Of a stretch of DNA of 64,000 nt, positions 1-10,902 are shown one piece after another (position 1 is the stretch's first letter; every line of letters begins with the position of its first letter). Below the pieces are notes generated by a model. It was given only the letters and a program-made list of their open reading frames with translations, was not told the DNA's origin and ran no database searches. Both the position numbers and the translations under genes were made by a program. Origin of the DNA: Paragordius varius (lineage: Eukaryota > Nematomorpha); the NCBI GenBank assembly GCA_964247055.1, contig OZ176059.1, positions 2,480,001 through 2,544,000 of the forward strand, given 5' to 3'.

Positions 1-286
1 GACAAAACATATAAAAAATATAAACATAATTTTTTTTCTCCAGGACAACCATACTTATTTAAACACCTTTTTATTCCCTTACTAAAAATCATTCAATTAC
101 AATCGTAAAATACATATTTAATTGTGTTATCAATTTTTACATATCTTTGTTTAATATATTAACAATTCAACACAATTAATATATATATATATATATATAT
201 AAAAATCAAAATTTAGAAAGTATGGTTATCTCTTAGAAAAAAATATTTGTCACCGTTTTGTCCTTATAATTTCAATTTTTAATGTA
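1..286. repeat. M2 (Tc1-like) MITE, clipped by the window edge
   Basis: The left part reads like an ACGGACAAAACG terminus followed by a run ending near CAACCATACTT. The right part is its inverse (AAGTATGGTT, ATTTGTC, GTTTTGTCC, TTTCAATTTTTA). An (AT)n run lies in the middle. The outermost left terminus is missing. Confidence 0.55.
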
Positions 287-605
287 ATTATATTATCCTC
301 TCATGTTTTTTATCATTGTTAAAAAACGATTGTGTTAATGGTAATGTAATGTTTTGTACACCACGCCTATAGTGAAGTTAATTCAAAAATTTATCTATAC
401 TTTCATTATTTTCTCTTTGAAATAAACCTTACCCACACACGTGTGATGATTTAAAATCCAATTGATTTATAATTGAAAGTTTATCAATAATATCGGTGAA
501 TATAGTATAGTTGAGGCGATTTATGTTTAAAGCTTAATGCGCCCATGTATGTTAAGTATAAATATATTTTTGAAAATATTGAAACGACTTGCCTTTACTA
601 TACTA

Positions 606-832
606 GACCATTTAGAGTTTAAATTCACCCTAAAATAAATTATGTGTTTTCGGGCACTAATATAACTCATCATTAATATGAAATGTATTTTTATGGCATA
701 GTTGATTATTTATTTAGTATTACTTTAATTTTAAACACGAATTTCATATTATAAAAATATTAGAAATGAATAATTTTATTCTAAAAAAACACATATTTTA
801 TTTTAGGGTGAATTCAAACTGTAAATGTTATA
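606..832. repeat. M1 MITE copy 1
   Basis: It starts with a decayed ACCATTTA, then AAATTCACCCTAAAATAAATT. It ends with TTTTAGGGTGAATTCAAACTG and GTAAATGTTATA. The two ends are inverted repeats around the family's central TAATATGAAAT...GGCATAGTT core. Confidence 0.7.
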
Positions 833-1011
833 TTTGTTAAAGATAACCGATATATATATTTAATATGCAAAGTATAAGAAATAGCCATGTTAATTGGTAA
901 TATAATCAATTTATTCTTATCATTGTTAGGTTATTGGAGAATTAATCAAGCAAATAACAAATCATATATATTTTACGTTGTGTCTTTGTGATTTTAATTG
1001 TAACATATAGC

Positions 1012-1226
1012 ATTAATTTATATTCAACCTAAAAATAAATTATGTGTTTTTGGGCTAATATGACTCATTATTAATATGAAATGTATTTGGCATAATTTAA
1101 ATTTTTTTATTAAATTCCAAACAAATTTTTATTTTGTTAAATAGGAAAAACTATATAGGTAATTTTGAATCTTAATAAACACACATGATTTAATTTAGGG
1201 TGAATTTAAACTGTTAATGGTATAAT
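1012..1226. repeat. M1 MITE copy 2
   Basis: It has the same core as copy 1 (AATTATGTGTTTTTGGGCTAA, ATTAATATGAAATG) and ends in AGGGTGAATTTAAACTG then TTAATGGTATA. The left 21-bp repeat is decayed. Confidence 0.6.
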
Positions 1227-1252
1227 ATATATCTATTTAGATAAATCTATAG

Positions 1253-1608
1253 CTACTAAGAATCTCGTTACATTTACAAACGGAGATCAATTACCTAACA
1301 CTAAAGATTTGGAAAATGAAATTGAACGAAGCATAAAAACCGTGAATAATGAACACGTTGAAGACATCACAGATGATATCTGTAATGCTTCTATAGAACC
1401 AGAAAATGAAGTAACGATTGCCAACTCAACGAAAAATAATGGTAAAACCGGGGGTTATAACCGTACCCGAGATCGCCAACAAAGTCAAAGTGATAGCGAT
1501 CAAGAGGTTCTGCATAGCGGTTCAGCTTTGGATTCCGAAAATAATTCAAGTGTAGACGACGATGAAGATTATCTTAATGATGGTGGTACTAAAAGTATAA
1601 TTATATGA
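1253..1608 (+). CDS. Unassigned acidic, Asn/Ser-rich terminal exon
   Basis: This is an open frame of about 118 codons preceded by a splice-acceptor-like TCTATAG and ending in TGA at 1606-1608. The frame is open from the acceptor with two bases completing a codon, so it looks like an internal or last exon rather than a gene that starts at the first Met. The product is acidic and hydrophilic, with no recognisable domain: a DDDED cluster, several Asn/Ser runs and RTRDRQQ. Third-position and amino-acid use resemble the tails of the recognised genes here. It may be the last exon of a plus-strand gene that lies left of the window. Alternatively it may be internal, with a donor at GATG/GTGGTA near 1588. 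The function is unknown. Confidence 0.4.
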
Positions 1609-1617
1609 TATAATTTT

Positions 1618-2660
1618 ATACTGAAGTACGGACAAAACGTAAAAATATAAAGACAGTTATGTTTCTTCAAAAGTTTAAACCTTAACTTTTCTCATATAAA
1701 GCATGTTATTACAATTGTAAAGACTTTGCAATTTTAAACAATAATTTATATTCTAGTAAAGTATAGTTATGTTTTAGAAAAATATTTGTCTTAATATAAA
1801 TATAAACCGAAGTTATACGGACGAATGATATAAAGACTATGTTTTTGCCTTTAAAAGACAACCAAACTCTTTTAAACCTTGATTTTTTCTAAAAAAAAGC
1901 ATTTAATTACGATAGTAAAAATTTGCAATTTTAAACAATAATTTATATTTCGGTAAAGTATGGTTTTGTTTTAGAAATAATATTTGTCTTTATCTTAGTA
2001 ATTACTGAAATTATACGGACAAAACGTGAAAATATAAGGACAGTTATGTTTTTATCTTCAAAGCACAACAAAACTCTTTTAAACCTTGATTTTTTCTCAT
2101 AAGCATTTAATTACGATTGTAACTACTATCCAATTTTAAACAATATTTATATTCAAGATTCAAAAGTATGGTTGTGTTTTAGAAAAAATATTTGTCTTTA
2201 TATTCATAGTAACTACTGAAATTATACGGACAAAATGTGAAAATTTAAAGACAAATATTTTTTTCTTCAAAAGACAATCATACCTTTTTAAACGTTGATT
2301 TTTTCTTATATAAAGCATTAATTACGATTGTAAAAACTTTGCAATTTACAATATATTTATTCAATAAGATTCAAAAGTATGGTTTTGTCTTAGAAATAAT
2401 ATTTGTCTTTATATTCATAGTAACTACCGAAATTATACGGACAAAACGTAAAAATATAAAGACAGTTTTGTTTTTTTCTTCAAAAGACAATCATACCTTT
2501 TTAAACGTTGATTTTTTTCATGTAAAGCATTTTATTACGATTGTAAAAACTATCCAATTTTAAACGATCATTTATATATAAGATTCAAAAGTATGGTTTT
2601 GTCTTAGAAATAATATTTGTCTTTACATTTTTACACGTTTTGTTCATAGTATAATTTTAG
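1618..2660. repeat. Tandem array derived from the M2 MITE
   Basis: Five successive units contain ACGGACAAAACG-like, CAACCATACTT-like, GCATTTAATTACGATTGTAA and AAGTATGGTT-ATTTGTC segments. The ACGGAC motifs lie at about 1629, 1818, 2015, 2226 and 2439, giving a period of roughly 190-212 bp. The array ends with the normal right end of M2 (CGTTTTGTTCATAGTATAAT). Short open frames in it are by-products of the repeat. Confidence 0.65.
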
Positions 2661-3731
2661 TTTTTGCTGTATATAATATAAATGTAATTTTATAGTTTAA
2701 GGCTATTTAAATGTTTAAATTTTGTTAAAGGTTATATTTTTGGAGTGTTGATACCAGAAATATATTAAAATTAGAATAAAAAAGACAAAATGTTACTTGC
2801 AGTAGTGTGCACATTAATGTTGGGTAATTATTCAGTCATGGTTGATATCACAATTTTTTCTAACCTATCTTATTTGACAAAATTACATTTTATTTAATTG
2901 TTACACAAAACTTGTTTTAGTATATCAGATACGCCTCTGTATTACCATTTTATTAGAGCTATAATGTGAATTGATTAGCATTAATGTGCATACTATATAT
3001 ATATATATATATATTAAGTTCGAATTCTTGAGTTGTATTAATCAGAAAAAAATAAAATAAAAAGGTAAAAATTACTAAAAAATAGTTATGGGGTAGGAAT
3101 ATTTCTAACAATCATTAATGTTTATGGATTATTTAGCTCTTGTCAGGTTTCCAAATAAGGATCTAGTTTTTATGACATTTGGAACATTTAAAAAAAGGGG
3201 GGGGGGGGGAGTTATTATTTGTTAATGTGGTATAAAACAATATTTTCACTTTATTAAATAAACCATAAAATGCCAACAAATAAGCCTTGGTGTTGCTTAG
3301 TGAAAGGTTCTCATGTCGTATTATTATTAAGAAGTATTAATTAATGCCGCCGCCTTGTGCAAAGTTTTATACAAAAAACTTTTTTTTCCTGCACATTTTC
3401 AAAATTAATTTTCAATGGACATTTAATTATGTATTATGTAATAATTAACTCTTTTTGTTTAAGTTTAACACATACGTTTTTTTCTGATATTTTTCAGTTT
3501 TAAGCATCTGATTCGGAACTTTAAATGATTTCGAGGTAATTTTTTCAAAGTTTTCAATGACTTTATTGCATAACTATTTATAAACTTTTATTATGCTTAG
3601 CTAAACGTAAAAGTAGCCGAAATTTAGCAGGCAAAAATTTAAACAGTTCAAAACACAACCAAAGGTCATCCTCTATCCGAAAATCTAAGAGTAAATTTTT
3701 AACTACTTATTATATATATATATATATATAT
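2661..3731. other. Gene-free AT-rich spacer
   Basis: No coding exon is recognised. It contains (AT)n runs near 2994-3014 and 3712-3731 and a poly-G run near 3197-3209. Confidence 0.5.
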
Positions 3732-4008
3732 ATTATTTACAATTCAAATTCACCCTAAAAAAAATTATGTGTTTTCGGAAAGCTAATATAACTCTTATTA
3801 ATATGAAATATATCTTTATGGTTTAGTTTATCATTTTTTTCAGTATTATTTTAATTACAAACAAAATTTCATTTTTTAGAATTATGCAAACACATGGTAA
3901 TATTTAATCATAAAAAACACATAATTTATTGTAGGGTGGGTGAATTTAAATTGTTCGAGGGTAAATATAAATTGTTTATGGGTAAATTTAAAGTGTAAAA
4001 AGTATATT
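3732..4008. repeat. M1 MITE copy 3
   Basis: It starts TTTACAATTCAAATTCACCCT and ends with three iterated, partly decayed right-end units (GGGTGAATTTAAATTGTTCGA, GGGTAAATATAAATTGTTTAT, GGGTAAATTTAAAGTGTAAA). The internal core is typical. Confidence 0.7.
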
Positions 4009-4308
4009 ATATTTACCATATAATTTCTCTTTTTCTTATATTTTTATAGATCTAAGGATAAATTGGTATTATATATAAAAATAGCTATATTATTAAATAT
4101 TACTTTAGAGAAAAAGTCATCCTAATTTAAAATCAACATATATGAGGTTATTTGAAGTCAAATCACTGTTTTAACTACCGAAGATTCTCAAATATTTATT
4201 GGAGTTATATATATATATATATGTTTATATGTAATATACGCACTATTGCCCAAAAAAATCTTGTTTATTTTCGTATAAATTTACCCACTTTACCTACAAA
4301 TATATAAT

Positions 4309-4539
4309 ATACAGTAAAAATTGAAATTTGAAATTATACAGACAAAACGTAAAAATTAAAAGACAAATATTTTTTTCAAAATTCCTGAATTAACTATTCG
4401 ATTAGCACAATATGTTAATTAATTGTGTTACGAATTTACATCTTTATTTCATACTTTGCAGTTTAATAGCGGTTTTTGAAAAAAATATTTGCCCTATGTT
4501 TTTACATTTCGTCTGTATACCCTGAATTCTTACTGTAAT
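4309..4539. repeat. M2 (Tc1-like) MITE
   Basis: The left end is ATACAGTAAAAATTGAAA followed by ATACAGACAAAACGTAAA. The right end is ATTTCGTCTGTATACCCTGA then TTCTTACTGTA. The ends are inverted repeats beginning CAGT and flanked by TA, as in Tc1/mariner-type MITEs. Confidence 0.6.
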
Positions 4540-5299
4540 ATTCCATGAATATATACAAGCGTATTTTTTTTCAATATAACTCTTAATTTTCAAAACGCGA
4601 ATTCCCATATTTTTAATACATTGTTGTTGAATATGAATATTTGTATTCCATATCATTTATATATGAATACAGCTTTTTCGTTTTTTCAATATATATATTA
4701 ATAACGAATTTTCAATTTTCTATGCGTTATCAATTTTTTACATTGTCTATATATATAAATATTAGTATTGTTGTTAAGTACTACATCTATCATCTTATCA
4801 AGAAAAATCTTTCACAATAAATGCCAATTTATGTTATTGTAAATTTTTTTTATATTAATTAGTTTAGGTTAGTTTTAAACCATATACCAGGTCCAACCAA
4901 GTTTTTATATTACATAATTGTTACATTATATTTTCATTTTCTTGTGTACAATGTTATTTAGGGTTAATTTTGTACGCCAGAGCCTAAAATAGTTTGGAAA
5001 TTACTGTTTTTTAAGTTGTTGTTTTGGTTAAAATTTAATTATCAATTATTGTTCTTCTGTATTAAATAATTTTAATTTCTAGTGCAGGATTTTAACACGC
5101 TTTCGATACGCCAAAAGTGCTCTCAAAGATTAAAAAAATTAAAAATTTTGAATTTAATCAAAAATTTACGATTAATTAGGATATACATCATCCCCCACAA
5201 TAAATAAAAAAACCAAAAATTATCAAAGCAGCCGCGAGGATATTTGTTTTGGACTACCCTTGTTCTGGATTCTGAAATTGATCTAATTAATAATTATAT

Positions 5300-5515
5300 T
5301 TTTCTGATTCACAATTTTTCATTTAAAAGTTAATAATTTTGTTAAATTGGAAAAAAATTAGTTTGAAATAAAAAAGTGGTTTTTGAATAAAAATTTTGAT
5401 TTTTAACTCAAAAGTGTTCAAAGACCAGCTTAAAGTGTTCAAAGACCAACTTGAAATGTTCAAGGACCAACTTGAAGTGTTCAAGGACACTCTTGAAGTG
5501 CAAATGGTATATTTA
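5300..5515. repeat. M1b element, one end only
   Basis: Four 21-bp units of the type AGTGTTCAAAGACCAACTTGA precede the terminus CTTGAAGTGCAAATGGTATA. The adjacent internal sequence (TTTTGTTAAATTGGAAA...TTAGTTTGAAA) matches the element at 11,765-12,346. The opposite end is missing. Confidence 0.6.
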
Positions 5516-6579
5516 AATCAAATCAAGTTTTTGCTGGTAAAATGTAGCCTTAAAACTTTTTGAGTTAATTATGTACATTTCCTAATCATATTAATATTAT
5601 ACATTCTTTTGACTGTTGAAATAGCGATGTAAAATAAAAAAAAATATAGAAACAAATGGCGACAAATAGTTTAATATGAGTATTTTTTACAATATTTTCC
5701 ATTTTGTATAAAAATATTTTTTGCATGCATGCGCCTAAAAGGCTAAAGAAAGCATATTTTTATATTCGGCTTAACACCTTAAATACTTTTAAGTGATATA
5801 CAAATTTCCAATCGCTCTGGGGTAAAAAACTACCACAAAAAGGATAGAGGGTTAAAAATCGATTGGATATTAAAACAGAAATTGATTTTAACATCTAAGA
5901 TATTCTAAATAATAACAAAAATATGAGATATTAAACATTTAACGGCTTAATAAAATAATTTATGCCTATTTATAAATTAAACATTATTATATTTTTAAGA
6001 AAATTTATATATGTATGTATTTAGATTTTGGTATTTAATTTTAATCAAGATTATTGTCAACGTAGAATATTTTTGCAATTTATATTATTTTTTATTCATT
6101 TATGGGCCCCTCATTTAAAAAGAAAAAATGAAAACCAAAAAAATATTAATCAGTTTTTAAATTTTAGCCTAAAAAACAAAGGTTTTGGAAATTAAAGTGA
6201 ATTTAGAGAGTGAAACAATGCCGAAATCTTAAATTTTTCCAGAGTCAATTTATAAGGCACAGGGTCAATGTATTATTATATAACTAAAATTAGAAACAAT
6301 TTTTTATTGAAATTTCACCAAAAACCTTACTTTCTTAATATTATACTATTCAAGGTTTTTCCGTAATTAATATTTGGTATTTATACCTAACTTTTAACTA
6401 TTTTACATATATTTAACCATGATAATTATATATATATATATATATATATGTTCAGCCTTTTGTCTTTTAAGCCAATTGTTCATCTAAATATCCTTTTCAA
6501 CAAGCTTATAAATACATTAATTTTCAAAAAGATAGGTGTTTATTTTAAATGTTTTTGCGAGACTAAAAAACCTTAATAA
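5516..6579. other. Gene-free AT-rich spacer
   Basis: No exon-like open frames or recognisable RNA genes are seen. There is an (AT)n run at about 6427-6449. Confidence 0.45.
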
Positions 6580-8425
6580 TGTGACCAGATAGGCTGTTTT
6601 TCGCAGTGCAGTGGAGTTTCTGTATTGCGCCCACTTTTGTACTGCTTTTTGAAATTAAGTAAAATTTAATTTTTATAATTATATATATTAATTACCTTTT
6701 ATTTATATTCAATTATTTAAGATTTTAATATAGTACCCTCAGTAAAAATAACCCCATAATTTGTAAAGAAATGGTTTATTTTGCGGTAAAAAACAAAGAT
6801 TGGCCAATTTTTAATTGGTTAATATTTCATTTTCTGCTTAAATTATACAAACTTAGGATTGCAGCCTTTCGTACAGTCGCAAAACTATAAATCTCGGACT
6901 CCACACCATATAAGATTCAGGCTAATGGCTCTTTCACTCAGGACTTCCGCACAAAGAGGCCTCAAAATTTAAACTTAACAAAATAATTTAGGATATTTCA
7001 AAAAATGTTTTATCAAGTTTAGAAAGTTCATTTGTTATAATTATCAAACGGTAAATTATATAAAAAATTATATTCCCATAACATATTATTTAAAATTTAT
7101 TATACATGTTAATAGTTTTTTACGTTTTTTATACTCATTAGGCAGGAGATATGATATTTCTTGATTTTTTTTTCTAAACTTTGATTTTTATTAGTTTTCA
7201 ATTTTTTTTGAATAAACAAATTTGAGATATTTTTTTGAAGCGTACTGTAACTTAGAACATAATGGAAACGGTATAACGCTTTAAGATATAATAAAACCCT
7301 TTTTCTAAATAATTCAATGATGTTGAACAATATTATTAGTTGAAAATTTTAATTTAAAGGTTTGTTTACTTTCAAATTTTGGTGAATTTTTGTAAAAAAG
7401 CACAATAATTTTGAGTGAGAAAAATGTTTAAAATTATTGAATCTATATATTTATAAAAATGGAAAATGCTGGCTCTGTGATCTGTTTCCGGAAAACCGGT
7501 AGACTTATTTAAATCCAAATATCGAAAAAATATAATCATTAATGAATGCCCCGACAATGGCTTCGCCCTTTTTTTGAATTAGCCCCTGAGTTCGGGCCCA
7601 CCCCGTATAAAAAACGGGTTTATTTAAAAACAGAAGTCCACAAAAATCATGTCTTTGAGACAATTTTCCGGAGAACGTGTTGGACCATTCAATTTCAAAT
7701 ATAATTTTTGTGTAGTTATTTCGATTGCGCCGAACATAGTCGGCTCGCCTTTTTAATTAAGGCCCTCTTTTTACCCGCTCCCCCGTAAACTGCCATTTTT
7801 TAAAAAACAAAGTCCACAAAAATAATTTTTTAAATCTAATTTTCCCCCAAGTAAACAATAAATTAGTATGAATGCATCGTTTTAAAATTTCTATGAGATT
7901 ATAGCTATTAAATAATGTTTCGAAATAATCCACATATGTAGATCATTTTATTGTCCCTTTTTTTAAATAGCTTCCCAGAAGTTTGAAGGACTTCCTCGAG
8001 CTGCGTAGCAGCACGAGATTTACGCTAGTTATATATATTTAACTCAACCGTTTATATTGTTTCCATCATGGTCAAAATAGTATGAAGTACGCTTTACTTT
8101 GCTAAAAATTGAATTTTGATAGTATGCATTTTTTTAAAATATATTTAGATATATTTAAAATTATTGCACAATATCGGAATTTTTGCGTTTATTTTTTAGA
8201 GAACAACCCATTTTAAAAGAGCCAAAAAATTTGGGACTTTTAGGGCCTACATCTAAAAATTCGAACAAAAGGCACCATGATAATCCTGATAGCTTCCTAT
8301 CAAAATAAATATTTTTTATCTGGATATTTTTTTGTGGAAATTGTGTAATATACCACACCGATGTAAAAACAGACCAAGTATGTTTTAATTTTGTACTGTG
8401 TCCACGTTAAAAATATCTGGTCACA
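6580..8425. mobile_element. TGTGACCAGAT-ended DNA element, long copy
   Basis: It begins TGTGACCAGATAGGCTGTTT and ends AAATATCTGGTCACA, so the termini are inverted repeats of about 11-12 bp. The left 400 bp is related, inverted, to the right part of the element at 52,281-53,378 (shared CGCAGTRCAGT, and a segment with TGAAAGGGCCATTAGCC and its inverse). The right end matches the left end of that element (TTTTGTACTGYGTC). No transposase frame is visible, so it is probably non-autonomous. The superfamily is not assigned and the target duplication is unclear. Confidence 0.5.
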
Positions 8426-8439
8426 TTAGTCATATTAGT

Positions 8440-10000
8440 TTGATACCGATTTTTTGTCAAACAAAGCTTTATTTAGATATTTTGGTTTATATATATAATT
8501 TATATTAGGATAGATGTATAAATTTATATTGTAACTGTTTTCAAATCTTTTTAAAAAATAGCTTAAATATCGTCTGGGGTATTTAAATAACCCAAATTGA
8601 ATCGATGTGTTAAAATAATATTTTTAAAAAAACTAGATCCCTTAAACATGAAATTTCACAAAGGAAGAAAATCATATTGATTTTAGATATTCCCAGTTAT
8701 TAGCACACTTTTTAATTTATTTTAAAATGCGCTATCATGTAAAAAAAGTGGCTTAGAAGAATCTAGGGAAAACTCCGGAGACGATATATATTCAACAAAG
8801 ATTTCAGGGATTTTTGGTAATAAACAAAAAAATTTGCGCGCTTTTATTAACCCTTTATTAACACTTTGCAAAACATTCATTTCAGTCCTTCGATTTAAAT
8901 TGGGGTAGTTGGATATTCCTGGTCTGTTTAAAATTAAATAATTTAAAAAATATACAAGAAATCCAAACCATGGCAAAATTTGGCACCTATATAACATTGA
9001 TAAACCGAAATATATAAAAAATATATTCAAAAATACTTGATAATTCCTTTTTTAATGTAAAACCCAAAGGTAAATTAGTCAATGTAACATATGTGCATTG
9101 ACTAAATTAAATAATAATACAAAATAAACTACTCTTTTTATTTCTATCAATGTTAAATGTAATTTATCACTTCGATTCAAATTGGGCTATCTAATACCCC
9201 AGACTAACTTTAAGTTAGGACTTTTAAAAAACTATAGAATGAAACGGTCCCAATTAAAATTTATGCTTCTATCCTAATATAAAATTTTATGTATATATGC
9301 GAAAATATCTAAATATAATTTTGTTTTGTAAACTTTCCATGTCAAACTAATTCGACGCCATTTTTATTTTACGAAATCCTTGCAAAATAGCGTCCTAATT
9401 TAATTTTAAGGGTAAAATTAAAGCTAATTATTTATTTAACACATCTAACATTGATAGAAATAAAAAAGCGGTTTATTTTGTATTATTTTTAAATTTAGCT
9501 AATGCACACATGCCATGTTGACTATATTTTTACCTTGAGGTTTTTGCTAAAAATAAGAACTATCAAGTATTTTTGAATGAAATTTTTTATATTTTTTGGT
9601 TCATTAATGTAATAAATGTGCATAATTTTGGCATGGTTTCGATTCCCTCCATATTTTTAAAGAAATTTATTTTAAATAGGCATGAGGTATTTAACTATCG
9701 CAATTTGAATTTTAGGAATAAAATGAATGTGCTGTATCCAAGTGTTAAAAATTAGCATTAATTTTTACGTTAGAATCAAATAAACACGATATTGTGCAAA
9801 ATTTTTGTAAAATAAAAATGGCGTCGTTGGATTTTTTTCTCAAAACTTATTTGGATATTTAAACTTTTTTATATAATTTATATTAGGATAGAAGCATAAA
9901 TTTAAATTGGCACTCTTTCCTTCAATAGTTTTTTTTATTAAATTTAGTCTGGGGTATTTAGCTACCCCAATTTGTATCGCAGTGTTAAATACGCATCATT
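8440..10000. repeat. Long-inverted-repeat cluster (family LIR)
   Basis: A segment of about 170 bp recurs in both orientations: AATTTATATTAGGATAGA, AAATTTAAATTGG, GTCTGGGGTATTTA, ACCCCAATTTG, TCGAAGTGTTAAA. Plus-orientation copies lie at 8446-8613 and 9815-9995, and an inverted copy at 9162-9365. A companion segment (AAACCATGGCAAAATTTTGCA) lies inverted at 8960-9045 and 9555-9640. Together 9162-9995 forms an imperfect inverted repeat of about 830 bp. No coding frame is supported. Confidence 0.55.
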
Positions 10001-10643
10001 TAAAAAGTGGATGAACAACTTTATTATATAATATTAATAAATCATGGTTTAGTTTATACAAAAGCCAAATTTTTAGCTTTCTCTTTTTAACTAGTCGTTA
10101 GGAAGGCTTCCACCATCTCTGAATAAGACGATATGTAAATATGATATTGAAGGCATGAAATCGTGGTTCTTATAGCTCCCTCAAGAAAAAAAATAGTTTG
10201 GGGACTTTTTAAATTAGCCGCTGGAAAAGGCTTCGCTTTATATTAAACAAATCAAAAAAATAACCTGGATTTTAAGCTAATTTTTGAAAAGTAGACCGAA
10301 TAGATATAACTTTGCTTTCATATCGGTCAAACACTTAAAATTAATTTATGGCTAAAAATATTAAATTAATAGGCTTTTTGCATTTTGACAGCATATTTTA
10401 AATCTTGCTTTATTTTAATCAGTGTCTTAATTGGGTTACAGGTCGGATCAGCATGAATTTTAGACTCTAAAAAACATAAAAATGATGCTGTTTATTTTAA
10501 AATGTATAGGACATCACTTTCGGCAAAAACAATATAATCCAGAAATTGAATGCGACTTAATATGTATATCACAAAAAAATATATATTTAGTTTTGAATAT
10601 TATATAAAATCGGTTATGGATTTATGAATGAAAAATTTAACAC

Positions 10644-10902
10644 ATGCGATCGGAGTTTACCGAACAAAGTCCATTGTTACGAAAATCATTGGATAGTTAC
10701 AAAAAGAAACCATATTATGATAAAATTTACACCTTGAAAAACAATAATAAAATTATATTTGTTAATGCATATAATTCATCCCCACCATTTAATCATAAAT
10801 GCGATAATGCTTTTGAAGGGACAGATAAGCTACCTTTTCTGCATCCAGATCGTGCATTTTACAGATTTTGCATTCTGATTTTATCGTGTTTTGTTGGTTT
10901 TG
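10644..10902 (+). CDS. MFSD1: MFSD1-like exon 1
   Basis: Residues 1-87. The first ATG of the frame is used. It encodes a basic, Asn-rich cytoplasmic N-tail with the dileucine signal EQSPLL and the start of TM1 (FCILILSCFVGFG). The donor GTGAGT lies in phase 1; reading through it gives a 125-aa shadow frame. Confidence 0.85.

Noticed and set aside
8722-9030. Minus-strand 102-codon frame
   Set aside because: It lies in the inverted-repeat family, related copies elsewhere do not keep the frame, and no known protein is suggested.
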